Shown piece after piece: positions 22,483 through 32,977 of a stretch of DNA of 64,000 bases. Source of the stretch: Dipteris shenzhenensis (Eukaryota > Polypodiophyta > Polypodiopsida > Gleicheniales). The translations under genes were made by a program, and so were the position numbers. The stretch is taken from assembly GCA_047967505.1 (NCBI GenBank), contig CM106539.1; one strand, 5' to 3'. The stretch's first letter is position 1. The number at the start of each line of letters is the position of its first letter. Below the pieces are notes generated by a model. It was not told where the DNA came from. It saw only the letters and a list, made by a program, of their open reading frames with translations, and searched no databases.

Positions 22483-23660
22483 GTCACCACCTTCTCCTAC
22501 TATCACATTGGCAAATGCAGATACCTTAGAAGAAATGCCTATTCTGGAGATAGGAATTGAGGAATTGCCCCACAAAATGCTACAGCTCAGTGCACAATTG
22601 CAACCAATATATCTCCAACAACAGCAGCAGTAGCCAGAGCCTGTTGAGGCTACATCTGTAGCAACACTACCCGTCAACATCATGCCAGTCAATGAGCCAC
22701 AAGGAGAGCTAGTGCCTAGATCAGCAATAGCTCTCCTTGTGGTGACCGTTGGAACAACCACCAGCAAGTACTACAAAATCATCTCGATGGCTACATGGAA
22801 ACCAATTGTATCAGTAGTATCGCTAATCCTCATCACCATCTGTCATTCTCCATCATTAAGCCAACCAAATCCTTCAAATGTCAGAACTATTCACTAGCTT
22901 GGCAGCATGCACGAGAATTGGAAAGACAGACTGTAGCAGCCATCGAAGACCAATTCCGTGGAATTGCCATAGAGGTCGAGGCACTTCGGGCACAAATAGA
23001 TGAGAAAGAGGTTGAAGAAGTGCACATGAACCAAGCTCTCCAGGCTCAAGAGAAGGCAGTGTGGGATGTGAACTCCAACCTCCACCAAAGCCAAGTACAG
23101 TTGACAACAAGAGTACAAGCTACGGTAATCCTATAGACCACCTATGACTACTTGACCTCATCAACAGATGGAGGAACTACCACAAGCTCTACTCACTCTA
23201 ATCCAAAAAAAAGAAGAGCTCAGGATCTCCAAGAAGATCTTGAAGACATGCAACAATATTTGGCAATATGCAGATTTAGCATTGAAGAGCTTACAAGGGA
23301 CTTCGAATCTTAAAGGATCAACTTGCTACTGCTAAAGAGGCCAACACTTCTCAAGCACAAGTCTTGGACCAATGGTCTAATACCACTGAAGTCATTCCTC
23401 GACAAGCGCAGGTCACCTTGCAAATGAAAAAGCTTAAGGAGGCATATACATCCATCTACCATAAGGGAAAAATGGAAGAGATGCAATCCCAAAGATAGTC
23501 ATCTCAAAGATTTAACTCCAATTGCTAGTGCAAAACAATGAGGCAATGGAAAACACCACCAATGAAGTCCCACTACAATGCACAACAATGGTGTACCAAG
23601 AGCTTGTGGCTGGTCTACAAGCAAAACATCACGTCTAAGCATGAGTGCTTATCCAATGGA
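22483..23660 (+). pseudogene. Extra ORF downstream of integrase, gypsy B, part 2 (coiled coil)
   Basis: This region resumes gypsy B after copia C; its first about 80 bases match gypsy A at 2930-2843 in reverse complement. The frame 22795-23136 reads ARELERQTVAAIEDQFRGIA, EVEALRAQIDEKEVEEVHMN and QALQAQEKAVWDVNSNLHQS, with heptad-spaced hydrophobic residues in a Glu/Gln/Arg-rich context, that is, a predicted coiled coil. A second frame, near 23200-23310, continues in the same style (QDLQEDLEDMQQYLAIC). It ends with YQELVAGLQAKHHV near 23635. Confidence 0.5.
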
Positions 23661-24230
23661 AGCAACTCCAACTTACTTCTCTCCCACTCTCTTCACATGG
23701 TATAAGAGCTCGGCTCGTGGTAAGGAGCTCAAGAAAGCAAACCAAGTTCGTGGTGTCTTCGTAAGAGGATCAGTGTTGCTTTCCTTTTTCGAGTTTGGGA
23801 GCAAATCTCTGCAGGTAGCATAGCTAGAAAGTGCAAGAGTGCACTGTCTCACATTGGGATGCCCTTTATGGTGTGGCAAGAGGGCAGTATATGCTACGGG
23901 ATAGGGCAAATCCCTAGGTGACATTATTTTTTTTATTAGAGGCCATTTCGGTGGCATAAGTTTTTTGCAGGCACTCAGAAAAGTGCCATGTTTTTGTTGT
24001 GCGACCATTGTTCCGCAGGTCGGTGAAAAGTTACCATAGAAATTGCATCGTATGCCTGTGCATAGAGATATTGGGAGTGATTGAATCATTCTTATTGCCT
24101 GTTGATGCAAAATTGTCACTAGAAGGTGACTGTGTGGTCAAATACCACTTTCGTCAGTTTTGCAGATTTGCCGTTGTGAGGTAGAAGTTGTGTTTTTTGT
24201 AGTGACAGAATATTTTTGCAGTGTTTTGTA

Positions 24231-25190
24231 ATGGCGTCTAATGCTCTTTCACAGATAGTCACCGAAAAGCTTGACAAGAAAAACTTCCAAGCATGGAAGT
24301 TTAGAATGACGAATTTCCTTAAGGGAAAAGGCTATTGGGAGTTCATTACTGGAGTTGAACAAGAACCAGTTATTCCTAATGTTCCCAATCAACAGGAGTT
24401 GTAGGCATTTAAAGGCTTGCATGAGAGAGCCAGAAAAGTTATGTACTGGCTGTCTATCAGTATTTCAGATTCTATGATTGTGCATATTCAGGATGCAAGC
24501 ACACCGAAGGAGGCGTGGGATACTTTAACATGATGTATACTACAAATACGCAAGCCAGGAAAATGTAGCTCAAGCAAGAGTTGCATAATGTGCAGAGAGA
24601 AAATATGAGCATCAATGACTACCACATGAAGGTGAAGAAGATTGCATATGCACTTGCTTCTATTAGGTCGCCAGTGGAAGATGATGATTTAGTTTCTGTG
24701 ACCTTGATGATCTAGGAAAGGATTATGCACAATTCTGTACATCCATTGCCATCCGTGAGAATTTTCCTGATTTTGAGGAGTTGATTGCTCTTCTAATTTT
24801 TGAAGAGCAGAGAAATGGTGGTGCATCTTCTTCAGGAGGAACTTCAAAAGAAACTATCTTCTACTCAAATGCTGGAAGAGGTAGAGGTAGAGGTAGAGCA
24901 GGCCGATTTGGAGGCCGTGGTAGAAATCAGAATATGTAGCAAATTCAAGAAACTAGTCTTATGGAGGAGGACGTGGTAACTTTAGAGGCAGGGGGAGCCA
25001 AAGAGATCATGATGGATGGTAGAAAGGCCAAAATGCAAACAGCAATATTGAATGCTACTACTGTGGTAAAATGGGTCATATGGTTAAAGATTGCTATAAA
25101 AAGCAAAATGACATCATGACTGGAAAATTGCAGCAAGGCAATTAGGCATCCTCTAGTAGACAAGGTGATGACAAAAATAAGCATTTGTTT
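24231..25190 (+). pseudogene. Copia D gag
   Basis: The frame begins MASNALSQIVTEKLDKKNFQ, with AWKFRMTNFLKGKGYWEFI, the N-terminal gag pattern of copia elements, then DASTPKEAWDTL of the UBN2-type capsid. A Gly/Arg-rich stretch (GRGRGRGRAGRFGGRGR) precedes an intact zinc knuckle, ECYYCGKMGHMVKDCYKK (CX2CX4HX4C, about 25052). Stops at 24403, 24533 (frame change) and later break it. Confidence 0.82.
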
Positions 25191-25221
25191 ATGGTGCAGC
25201 CATTGGAATTAATCCTCTTAT

Positions 25222-25851
25222 GTGTGGACTACTAAAGTTGCATCTATTGGAGGCTGTCATTATTTTGTCACTTTTATTGATGACTATAGCAGAAAAGTTT
25301 GGGTGTATTTTATGAAAAAGAAAAGTGAAGTGTTTGGGCATTTCAAAGCTTTTAAAGCTATGGTTGAGAAAGAAACAGGCCTGCAAATAAAATGCCTAAG
25401 GTCAGATGGAGGGGGAGAGTACCTCTTAAATGAGTTTGCAAGGTTCCTACAAGAGCATGGCATAAAGCAACAATATTCATGCAGTCATACCCCACAGCAA
25501 AATGGACTTGCAGAAAGGAAAAACAGGCATATTGGAGAGGTATCTCGTGCCACGCTCAATGAAAAAGACCTGCCAGATTATTATTGGGCTCAAGCAGTTG
25601 CTACAGTAGTCTACATAATGAACAGGACTCCCACTGTAGCAATACATAGCATGATGCTAGAGGAGAGGTATACTGGTAGGAAACCAGATATTTCTCATTT
25701 GAAAGTTTTTTGTTGCATTGCCTATGTTCATGTGCCAGATGAGTTGAGATCCAAGCTGGATCAAAAGCTGAGAAGTGCATCTTTATTGGTTATTCTCAAC
25801 AGCAAAAAGGGTATAGATGCTATAACCCTTCTACTCGTAAGTTTACAGTAA
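25222..25851 (+). pseudogene. Copia D integrase
   Basis: TFIDDYSRKVWVYFMKKKSE carries the first catalytic Asp, KCLRSDGGGEYLLNEF the second, and SHTPQQNGLAERKNRHIGE the Glu. KPDISHLKVFCCIAYVHVPD is the C-terminal part. The frame is open for 209 codons. A frameshift then moves the ending (CIFIGYSQQQKGYRCYNPS) to another frame. Upstream sequence jumps directly from gag into integrase, so protease and the GAG-pre-integrase domain are missing. Confidence 0.88.
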
Positions 25852-26186
25852 GCAAAGATGTTGTTTTTTATGAGATGAGTAGCTGGTATAAACCAGTAAA
25901 TGCGATTGATAATGTAGATGCACAAAATGGTAATGTTGCACACCATTCACAGTAGCAATCACAAAATATTAGTGGACTTGTAGTGTCCTCTAGTAGTGGT
26001 TCACATACTTTGCCATGGACAGGCAGATTCAGATCAGGAGAATCTCCTCAAAGCAATGCAAATAGTGGTATGCAAGTATCATTAAAAGGAAAAGAGAAAG
26101 TAGATCAGCCCATGTTTGATGTGAATGCAGGTCACTCTTATGTGGATGGTGAATCCAGTGGCTCAGAATAGAGCCTTGATGATGAG

Positions 26187-27570
26187 TTGGGTATTCCTTC
26201 TGTTGTCACACCTAGAGTAAGGAAGACAAGGGATGTTTTGAGAGCACCTGGTAGTGAGCCTATTTTGTGCAGGTCTACCAAAGCTAGGTATCCTGTGGAT
26301 AGGCTGAAATATGATGGATTTACAGCCATTCACTATGCCTATATGGTCAAAGTGATACATGAACCAGGACCCACTTCTTTTGAGCAAGCCATGGGAAAAG
26401 AAAAATGGGAGAAAGCCATGGATGAAGAAATGGATGCCTTGGAAGTAAATGCTACATGGGAATTGGTGCCTTTGCCTAAAGACAAGAATGCAATTGGCTA
26501 CAAGTGGGTTTTTAAGGTGAAGCACAATGCAAATGGTTCTGAGAATATATACGAGGCAAGATTAGTTGTCAAGGGGTATGCATAGACATATGGCATTAAT
26601 TATGAAGAAACATTCAGTCTAGTTGCAAGGATGGAAACCGTAAGAGCAGTCATTGCTATGGCTACATCAAAGGGATGGTCTTTACATAAGATGGATGTAA
26701 AGAATGCTTTCTTGCATGGTGATTTTCAAAAAGAGGTCTATATGGAGCAGCCTACCAGGTTATGTTCATACTGTTCATCCTGAGTTTGTTTGCAGGCTCT
26801 TGTAGAGGCAGTATGGATTGGACATGCTGTCCAAATATGGGATGACAGGCTGTAAGCCTATTTCAGCTCCTTTGGAGCAGAATGTGAAGTTGAGCGTAGA
26901 TGCAAGTGAGCTTCTAGAAGACCCTACTATGTACAGACACATAGTAGGAAGTTTGACTATTACCCCGCCTGATTTGAGCTATGCAATTGGGTTGGTAAGT
27001 CAGTTTATGCAGGCTCCAAGGAAACCGCATTTGGATGCGGTTAGACGCATACTGAGGTATGTGAAGTCCACATCGCAGTATGGACTATTTTATGAGACTG
27101 GGGTTTAGATACAGTTGCATGGATACACTGATGCTGATTGGGCTGGTAGTATTTCTGATAGACGATGTACAAGTGGATATGTGTTCTCTTTTGGGAGTGC
27201 TGCAGTCACTTGGAGCAGCAAGAAACAGCCTACAGTTGCCTTGTCGAGCAGAGAGGCTGAGTACAGGGGTGCAACAATGGCTGCATGTGAGGTAGCTTGG
27301 TTGCGTAAGCTACTTTATGATATGCATCACTCTACAAATGGGCCAGTTGTCATTTATTGTGACAACATGAGCAGTATACACTTAGCAAATAACCCAGTCT
27401 ATCATGCTAGAACAAAGCACATTGAGGTGCATTATCACTATGTGTGAGAGAAGGTTCTAGTAGGTTTTATTGATCTAGTTTATGTCAGCACAGAGGATCA
27501 AGTAGCTGACATATTCACGAATTGGGCACAGAGAAGCTGCGCAAGTTCAAAGACCTGCTTGGTGTGCAGG
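26187..27570 (+). pseudogene. Copia D reverse transcriptase and RNase H, RT core deleted
   Basis: EKWEKAMDEEMDALEVNATW and NAIGYKWVFKVKHNANGS, then [20 protein letters not shown], are RT fingers/palm. Near 26760-26815 the sequence passes straight to DMLSKYGMTGCKPISAPLEQ, skipping the LKQAPRAW and YVDD segments. The thumb and RNase H follow: GYTDADWAGSISDRRCTSGY, QPTVALSSREAEYRGATMAA, YCDNMSSIHLANNPVYHART and QVADIFTNWAQ. Confidence 0.88.
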
Positions 27571-27595
27571 AATTGGGATTGAGCTCGAGGGGGAG

Positions 27596-27953
27596 TGTTG
27601 AGATATCAAGCTCCACTCGTGATATGCGAGGGTGATCGTTGTGCATTTATGTCACCGACTTGTTAGCTGCAGATGCAGTTGGTACACTGCCCATGAATAA
27701 TAGCTGGATGACAGCTCTCTTTATGTACTCTAGTTAGTGGCTCAGTTAGTACGCCACCTAGGTTAGCTGAGTTTGGTTTGAGACCCACATATAGGGTTCA
27801 CCTATCCCTTTTGTACTTAGAGAGAGTTCTTTTGGCTTTCACAACTAAGAAGAGGAAAACTGTTTTCAGCCTCCACCTTTGTGTGTATTTCCCCATTGTG
27901 TATGTGAGAAAGCCACAAGTGAGACTCCTTACTTCTCTCCCACTCTCTTCACA
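27596..27953 (+). repeat. 3' LTR of copia D
   Basis: The LTR begins TGTTGAGATATCAAG directly after the polypurine tract ctcgagggggag and ends ctctcttcaca (358 bp). The same 3' end precedes the primer-binding site at 23698. Confidence 0.85.
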
Positions 27954-28100
27954 ACAACATCGTGTTGATGAGTTTGTATGTACAAAATATAATGCCCTCC
28001 TAGTTGCAAGATATATTATGATTGAAGAAAAAGAGGCATGAACAACACTTCGAGCAGAACAGAAAGAAGAAAGAAGCCAAAAGAGAATGTAAAGCATAGA
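27954..28100 (+). other. Probable resumed gypsy B flank
   Basis: The frame HRVDEFVCTKYNALLVARYI continues into a charged tail (EEKEA, EQKEERSQKRM). Its style matches the coiled-coil ORF left of copia D, so it may be the end of that ORF. There is no second copy to test this. Confidence 0.3.
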
Positions 28101-28760
28101 TATTTTTATATATGTAAATTTGATTTTGAGATAGAGATATCATTTTGGCTATTTTGGTTTTCTCAATGATGTATCTAGATTTTGTTGAATAGTTAGTTTT
28201 AATATTCTAATATTGACTATTAACATGAATTTCATTGTCTTTATGTTAAATAGTTTGTTAAGTATTTGCTTAGTTATTTTATTTTGATATTTCAATGGTG
28301 AATATTTTAGCTTAATTATTTTAGTTTAATATTTTAGTGGCGAATATGTTAACATGAACTTGATTGCTTAAATAGTTTGTTAAGTGTTGGATTAATTCTT
28401 TTATTTTAATCATTTAATTGACATGATAATTTTATTTTAATACTTTAATGTGGTGAATATTAACTTAAATTACTCCATATAAGAGAGCGTGTAAAGTATT
28501 GGCTTAATCGTTTTGTTTTAATATTTTAATGTCGTGAATATTAACTTAATTACATGTACACCGCCTCTCTATCTCTATCTAGATAACCCTTTTTTTTCAT
28601 TGGTTATTCTATGCATATTGTCATAATCATTTTATCTTAATACTTTAATGGTGAATAATAACTTAATTATGCATGCACCATCTCTCTTACATCTCAATCT
28701 CAACAACACTTATTTTTTCATTGGTTATTCTATCCAAGTGGTTGTGTAAAAGTTTCTAGA
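28100..28760. repeat. AT-rich degenerate internal repeats
   Basis: Several related blocks of about 90-130 bp recur: 'tttaatgtggtgaatattaacttaatta' variants at about 28300, 28450, 28530 and 28650; 'aatagtttgttaagtattggctta' variants at 28250, 28370 and 28490; and 'tttttcattggttattctatgc/cc' at 28595 and 28715. No coding potential. Confidence 0.7.
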
Positions 28761-30129
28761 AATATTGCACAAAAATTTTTGAAATACATGGTTAAAAACC
28801 ATGGGACTTTGATATTCAAAAAATTTGGACTTGTATTTAGTCCAGTTCTTGAATTGGAATTACATGTGACCACCTCCACAACTCCTTCCCAACACTTCCA
28901 AAGATCAATTGCTATGATCCCCCCCTTGATCTGAGTAGGGGAAGATCAAAACAAGCTGATGAGATGAAACCCAACATAGAGACATCCTTCTGAAGTAAAG
29001 AAAAAAAAGAAAAAAAAAAGAAAAACACACATAGGGCACAATAACCAATAGTCACCCACAAAACGCATGACTGCAAGAGCAAATCAAATTACCCATACAG
29101 GGCCCAACCCAACTAAAACAAGCTTTGAACGGATTATAAGGCCCATGATCCATTTTCCATAGTTAGTCCTACAAAATCTTCACTTGGGGGAGCTTCATAA
29201 AAAGTGCATTAGAGTGCTTCATCTTCATTCCAAAAAGACTCTGTAGAATGGTCCAGTTGTCCGACGTAGTCTTAGCAACATCTAAATGATGGAAATAGTA
29301 TGGTCTGAGTGCTTTATCACGAATACCAATCACTTTCTTGTTGTGCTATTTCCATAAGACGACTTTATCTGGCTTTTTATCCTTTGATTTCTTGTCTAAA
29401 CCTAAGATACACCCCACAACTCTTTTTGCATGAGATGCAACCACATTGCCAACTGTCAAACTTGAGAGAAGAAGTGCAACCTCATATAAAAGAGCTTGGA
29501 TCATTGTTTGCACCTCACCATGCCATCTCCTACTTTGATTGGGTGAGCCGCTTTACCGACGTGAAGATTGCCATGCAACCATGGCTACCTTAGGAGTACA
29601 GATAACCACCTCCACAACTCTTTCCCAACTCTCTAAGGCACCAAGGCCCTATACAAAATCAATTGCTAATCTCTTTATTAAATGGTTGAAATGGGCAAAA
29701 GAGTAAACAGCATCTTGATTTTTAAAGAGCAAATGGAATAGTTTTTTACACTGAGAAACCTATAACAATAGCTAAAGTTATATATCTATAGGTGAACAAT
29801 GGTGCCACAGTTGTATGGGTTTTATTATGAAAGTGGTTGAAAGGGGGTGGGTAAGTAGCCTAATGATTTTTCAAAAACAATATGTTTTTAAGTCTAAGAA
29901 CAATACAATATTAGATAGAGTCACATATCAATAGGTGAATATACAAAAGTATGTTTAACAATGTACAATCCAAACAAAAATCACCTTCATTCTTATTTTG
30001 GATGAGTGCAATAGTATGGTAGGCTTAGAAGGAGTCTAGTGATCCGAGCTATTGTTGGTTATCATTTGTATGGTTATGGAGAAACTCTTGTCAATGAGGG
30101 GATTATTTCAAATTTTCCATAACAAAATG
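28761..30129. other. Region without a recognised gene; short repeat
   Basis: A phrase of about 60 bp (ccacctccacaactccttcccaac ... atcaattgctat/aat) occurs at about 28870-28915 and again at 29606-29675. A frame at 29457-29593 (LREEVQPHIKELGSLFAPHH) matches no family I know. Several minus-strand segments (DNWTILQSLFGMKMKHSN) faintly recall a copia gag, too weakly to call. Confidence 0.4.
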
Positions 30130-30149
30130 TGATCCACTAGAATCTAGCT

Positions 30150-30580
30150 ATCTTTGCATGCCCGAATGGAGTAACAAGGAGGCTCTACACTTATTTAGCA
30201 AAATGCAAACCAATTATTTGACAATGTTTGTTGGCCTACGTACAATCCCTTTTTTCTTATTCCAACATATCTTTTGTTCTTATGAAACTATTAATGTAAA
30301 ATGCAAAATAAACACATCATGCTACATAAGATCAAATTAAATAATGTTTTGGATGTGTGGCAACCATGGAATCATGTTGTCAATCCATCCTACCACTTGT
30401 TACATCGTACTATTTTCTAACAAATGGGGTATAATATTTCCAACAAACACCTTGATCAATATGTACAACAAGTTCAAGAGCCTAAGGAATGTGAAACTAG
30501 TGTTTACATATGCCACAACAAGATATTGTACCTTGAATTGCACTAGTTGGTATGTGTTTCTAGAATAGGCATATAAGCTC
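30150..30580 (+). pseudogene. Degenerate PPR gene fragment
   Basis: The first frame reads NKEALHLFSKMQ, a PPR helix pair. The frame at 30344-30568 contains PTNTLINMYNKFKSLRNVKL followed by VFTYATTR, corresponding to the canonical NTLIDMYAKCGSLEDARxVF of PLS proteins. Spacing between the two is about one L-S motif. Stops and lost Gly/Cys positions show it is dead. It is not close enough to the gene at 3-2180 to call it a direct copy. Confidence 0.5.
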
Positions 30581-30774
30581 TCCACAAATTTCTACTTTAC
30601 ATTTCATATAACATGGCCACTTCACTTTTCGCATACCTTACCTTAGTGTTACACTAAGAAACCACTAGAAAGGCCTCTTTAGTGACATGTGCCTATGCTG
30701 ACATTAACTCTTGTTCTCAAGCATTCACCCTTCTCAAGCCAACACATGTTAAACAAATGAAAGGATTGCTCATA

Positions 30775-31620
30775 GCCTTTGTGTAGCTACGATTGAGAAT
30801 GTAAACCGCCGTGTTACATGCTTCAGTCCAGAAAGTCTTTGGCAAATCTTTCCCTTTCATCATACTCCAACCCATTTTGTAGATGACGTGCATCTTGCGC
30901 TCTGCTACTCCATTTTGATGTGATGTATGTGATGGGGTTTCTGCCTCTTGATCCCATGACTTTTGCAGTAACTTTTGAATTCAATTGTTGTGAACTCTCC
31001 ACCTCTGTTGTCTGATCTCAATTTCTTCACCTTCCTCCCGATTCTTTCTCGACCATTACATGTCATTCCTTGAACTTACTAAAAGCCTCGTCTTTAGTCT
31101 TCAAGAAGTATATCCATATCCTTCTACTGTAGTCGTCGATCAACATCATGAAGTAGTAGGAACCACCCAAAGCTTCCATCTCCATCTTTCCGCAGAGGTC
31201 CATGTGAACGAGCTCTAGAGGAGCCTTTGCCCTACTGGCCTCTTTAGGAAAGGGCTGCCGATGCTGCTTGCCCATCATGCAAGCTTCACATACATCGAGC
31301 AGATCTGTAATTTCTGATAAGTCTGCAATCATTCCACTTTTATGCATCTCCTTCAAAGAACTAAGGTTTAGATGACCAAACCTCTCATGCCACAGCTTAG
31401 TGTTCTTCACATCGGCTCGAGCATTGAAAGCTGAGAGTCCGTAGATGTTGTTGCACCGTGTACCTTTACCAACGACCTTCCCTTGAAGATCCAAAATCTG
31501 TGTGCCATTCTTATCGAATTGAACTTTGAGGTCCTGATCCGTGATCGCTGAAATGGACAACAAGTTCCTCTTGATATCTGGCACATAACTCCTTCCTCCA
31601 TTCTCGTGGTTGAACGATTG
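30775..31620 (-). pseudogene. Copia H fragment: GAG-pre-integrase and integrase
   Basis: On the minus strand, frame 31584-31063 reads MPDIKRNLLSISAITDQDLK, LWHERFGHLNLSSLKEMHKS and CEACMMGKQHRQPFPKEASR, the HHCC zinc region, then MLIDDYSRRIWIYFLKTKDE with the first integrase Asp. After a frame change, GGEFTTIEFKSYCKSHGIK and TEACNTAVYILNRSYTKA continue to about 30775. RT and RNase H are absent. Confidence 0.88.
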
Positions 31621-31900
31621 ACTTCAAAGCTTAAGCATAAGGATCATCGCTAGAAATGATACCTATCATATAAATTCTTTACAATAATCCATGCCACCAA
31701 AGGAGAGTCCCCTAACTAAATGTGCAAGATCACTTCATCCTAGGTTGTTTAATAATAATGGAGAATGCCTCAAAATCCTTATTCCCCCACTCTACATCTT
31801 CTTGAGGCTAGGCTTCTAGATATTTGACCATCAAATCCATTACGTTATTGGCCTTGACAACCGTGGCCATGTTGCGTGCCTAACTAAATTAGAGCTACCT
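31621..31900 (-). pseudogene. Copia H gag N-terminal remnant
   Basis: On the minus strand, a frame from about 31872 reads MATVVKANNVMDLMVKYLEA and then EDVEWGNKDFEAFSIIIKQP, the copia gag pattern in which a Trp and then KDxxAxSxI occur. It lies just upstream (minus sense) of the integrase fragment, so gag C-terminus, zinc knuckle and most of the protease are deleted. Confidence 0.45.
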
Positions 31901-32020
31901 TCCTTTTTGCAAAGGGCATTGTCTTTTAGATGTTCAAGTAGAGTGATTGAACGACTCCAATCAAGTGATAAAAGGGGCCAACCATTGCTTACGTAGATAG
32001 CAACCTTTATGCTATCCTTG

Positions 32021-32224
32021 TGTTAGCCAAGAACCCTTTAGATCTACCCAGATGGTGTTTTGTAATTTTGTCCTTGTAATTTTGTCTGTGTCACTGCCTA
32101 ATTATATGCCACTACCCCTAATATATATATATGCCATTCCTCATCGCCCTAATAATTTTGCGGCTCGATCACATGTGGGCTCTAGGTAGATCTACTCTTG
32201 TGATTATTGAGTGATTTACTAACA
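32021..32224 (-). repeat. Possible LTR of copia H
   Basis: A 204-bp segment with perfect TGTTAG...CTAACA inverted ends and an internal TATA-like tract (taatatatatatatgcc) lies upstream, in minus sense, of the copia gag remnant. No matching target duplication (ccttg versus ttgca) and no clear primer-binding site were found, so the boundaries are tentative. Confidence 0.35.
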
Positions 32225-32638
32225 TTGCAGAAGGCCATGAGAGGTCCTGGAGGGAGGGAGGGAGGGAGGGAGTTACTAGGAAGGAGATGGAGGACAGAAA
32301 TCAAAACGCATAGTATTTGCTGTAAACAGATATAGTTATAGTACAAAAGATTGCCTCGATTGTTCCCATCACGTCCAAGAGACTTACCTTTCTTCCAAAT
32401 ATCCGATGTACATAGCTAACTAGCAGGATAAAAGGTTTTATAGTAAATATAGTCTGAAAATCCATTGCAAGAGCACTGGACTATGCCACTCTGTTCCTGA
32501 AAGACTGGCTTGGCATAAGAACTAAGAACTGCTGTGATCATATTCTACTGTCATCATCTCATCCTCATATAATTGCACCTGCCATAACCATAGGTATCCT
32601 GTATGGCTGACAAAAACATTCGGATGTGCTCGTGACTG
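32225..32638 (-). other. LRR gene 3' flank and probable 3' UTR
   Basis: Downstream (minus sense) of the TGA at 32641-32639 there is no kinase or transmembrane sequence, which rules out a SERK-type continuation. A (GGGA)n tract lies at about 32250-32270. A poly(A) site cannot be fixed by eye. Confidence 0.4.
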
Positions 32639-32933
32639 TCACTTGCATCCCGAATCATATGCGACTGATCCCCGTAGTTCAGGACCATTTAGCCTTGGGT
32701 TGTTCTCAAAGCTGAGAAGAAAAAGAACACAACACAGGCAATCAAATCAGTTACATCTTGCAAAAAGCACAGATTACTATCGAACACACCCTTTCTACTT
32801 GTGAACTTCAAGTTTCATGTTCCTACACAGCCCTCAATACCATAACTCTTTTTCCTTCATGATTTGGAAACTTATAATGCTGCTTTTGGTCCCATCGGTC
32901 ATATTCAACCTCGAATGAGCATTAACATCGTCA

Positions 32934-32977
<44 letters not shown>

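Larger units (their letters stand above)
8812..23660 (+). mobile_element. Ty3/gypsy element copy B, truncated, interrupted by copia C
   Basis: Plus-strand gag C-terminus, protease, RT, RNase H and integrase in Ty3/gypsy order run from 8812 to about 15060. An extra ORF region from about 15370 is interrupted at 16361 by copia C and resumes at 22483. No LTR is visible at either end: the left edge is the head-to-head junction with copy A, and the right edge runs into the truncated copia D. It may resume after 27953 (VDEFVCTKYNALLVARYIM). Stops and frameshifts are frequent, an approximately 0.6-kb part of RT is duplicated, and a microsatellite interrupts RT. Confidence 0.85.
23668..27953 (+). mobile_element. 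Ty1/copia retrotransposon D, 5' LTR mostly lost, internal deletions
   Basis: Only about the last 28 bp of the 5' LTR remains (ttacttctctcccactctcttcaca at 23672-23697), directly followed by a primer-binding site (tggtataagagctc). The same 3' end closes the complete 3' LTR at 27953. Gag, integrase, RT and RNase H follow in copia order. Protease plus GAG-pre-integrase and the RT catalytic core are deleted. The target duplication cannot be read because the left LTR start is missing. Confidence 0.85.
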
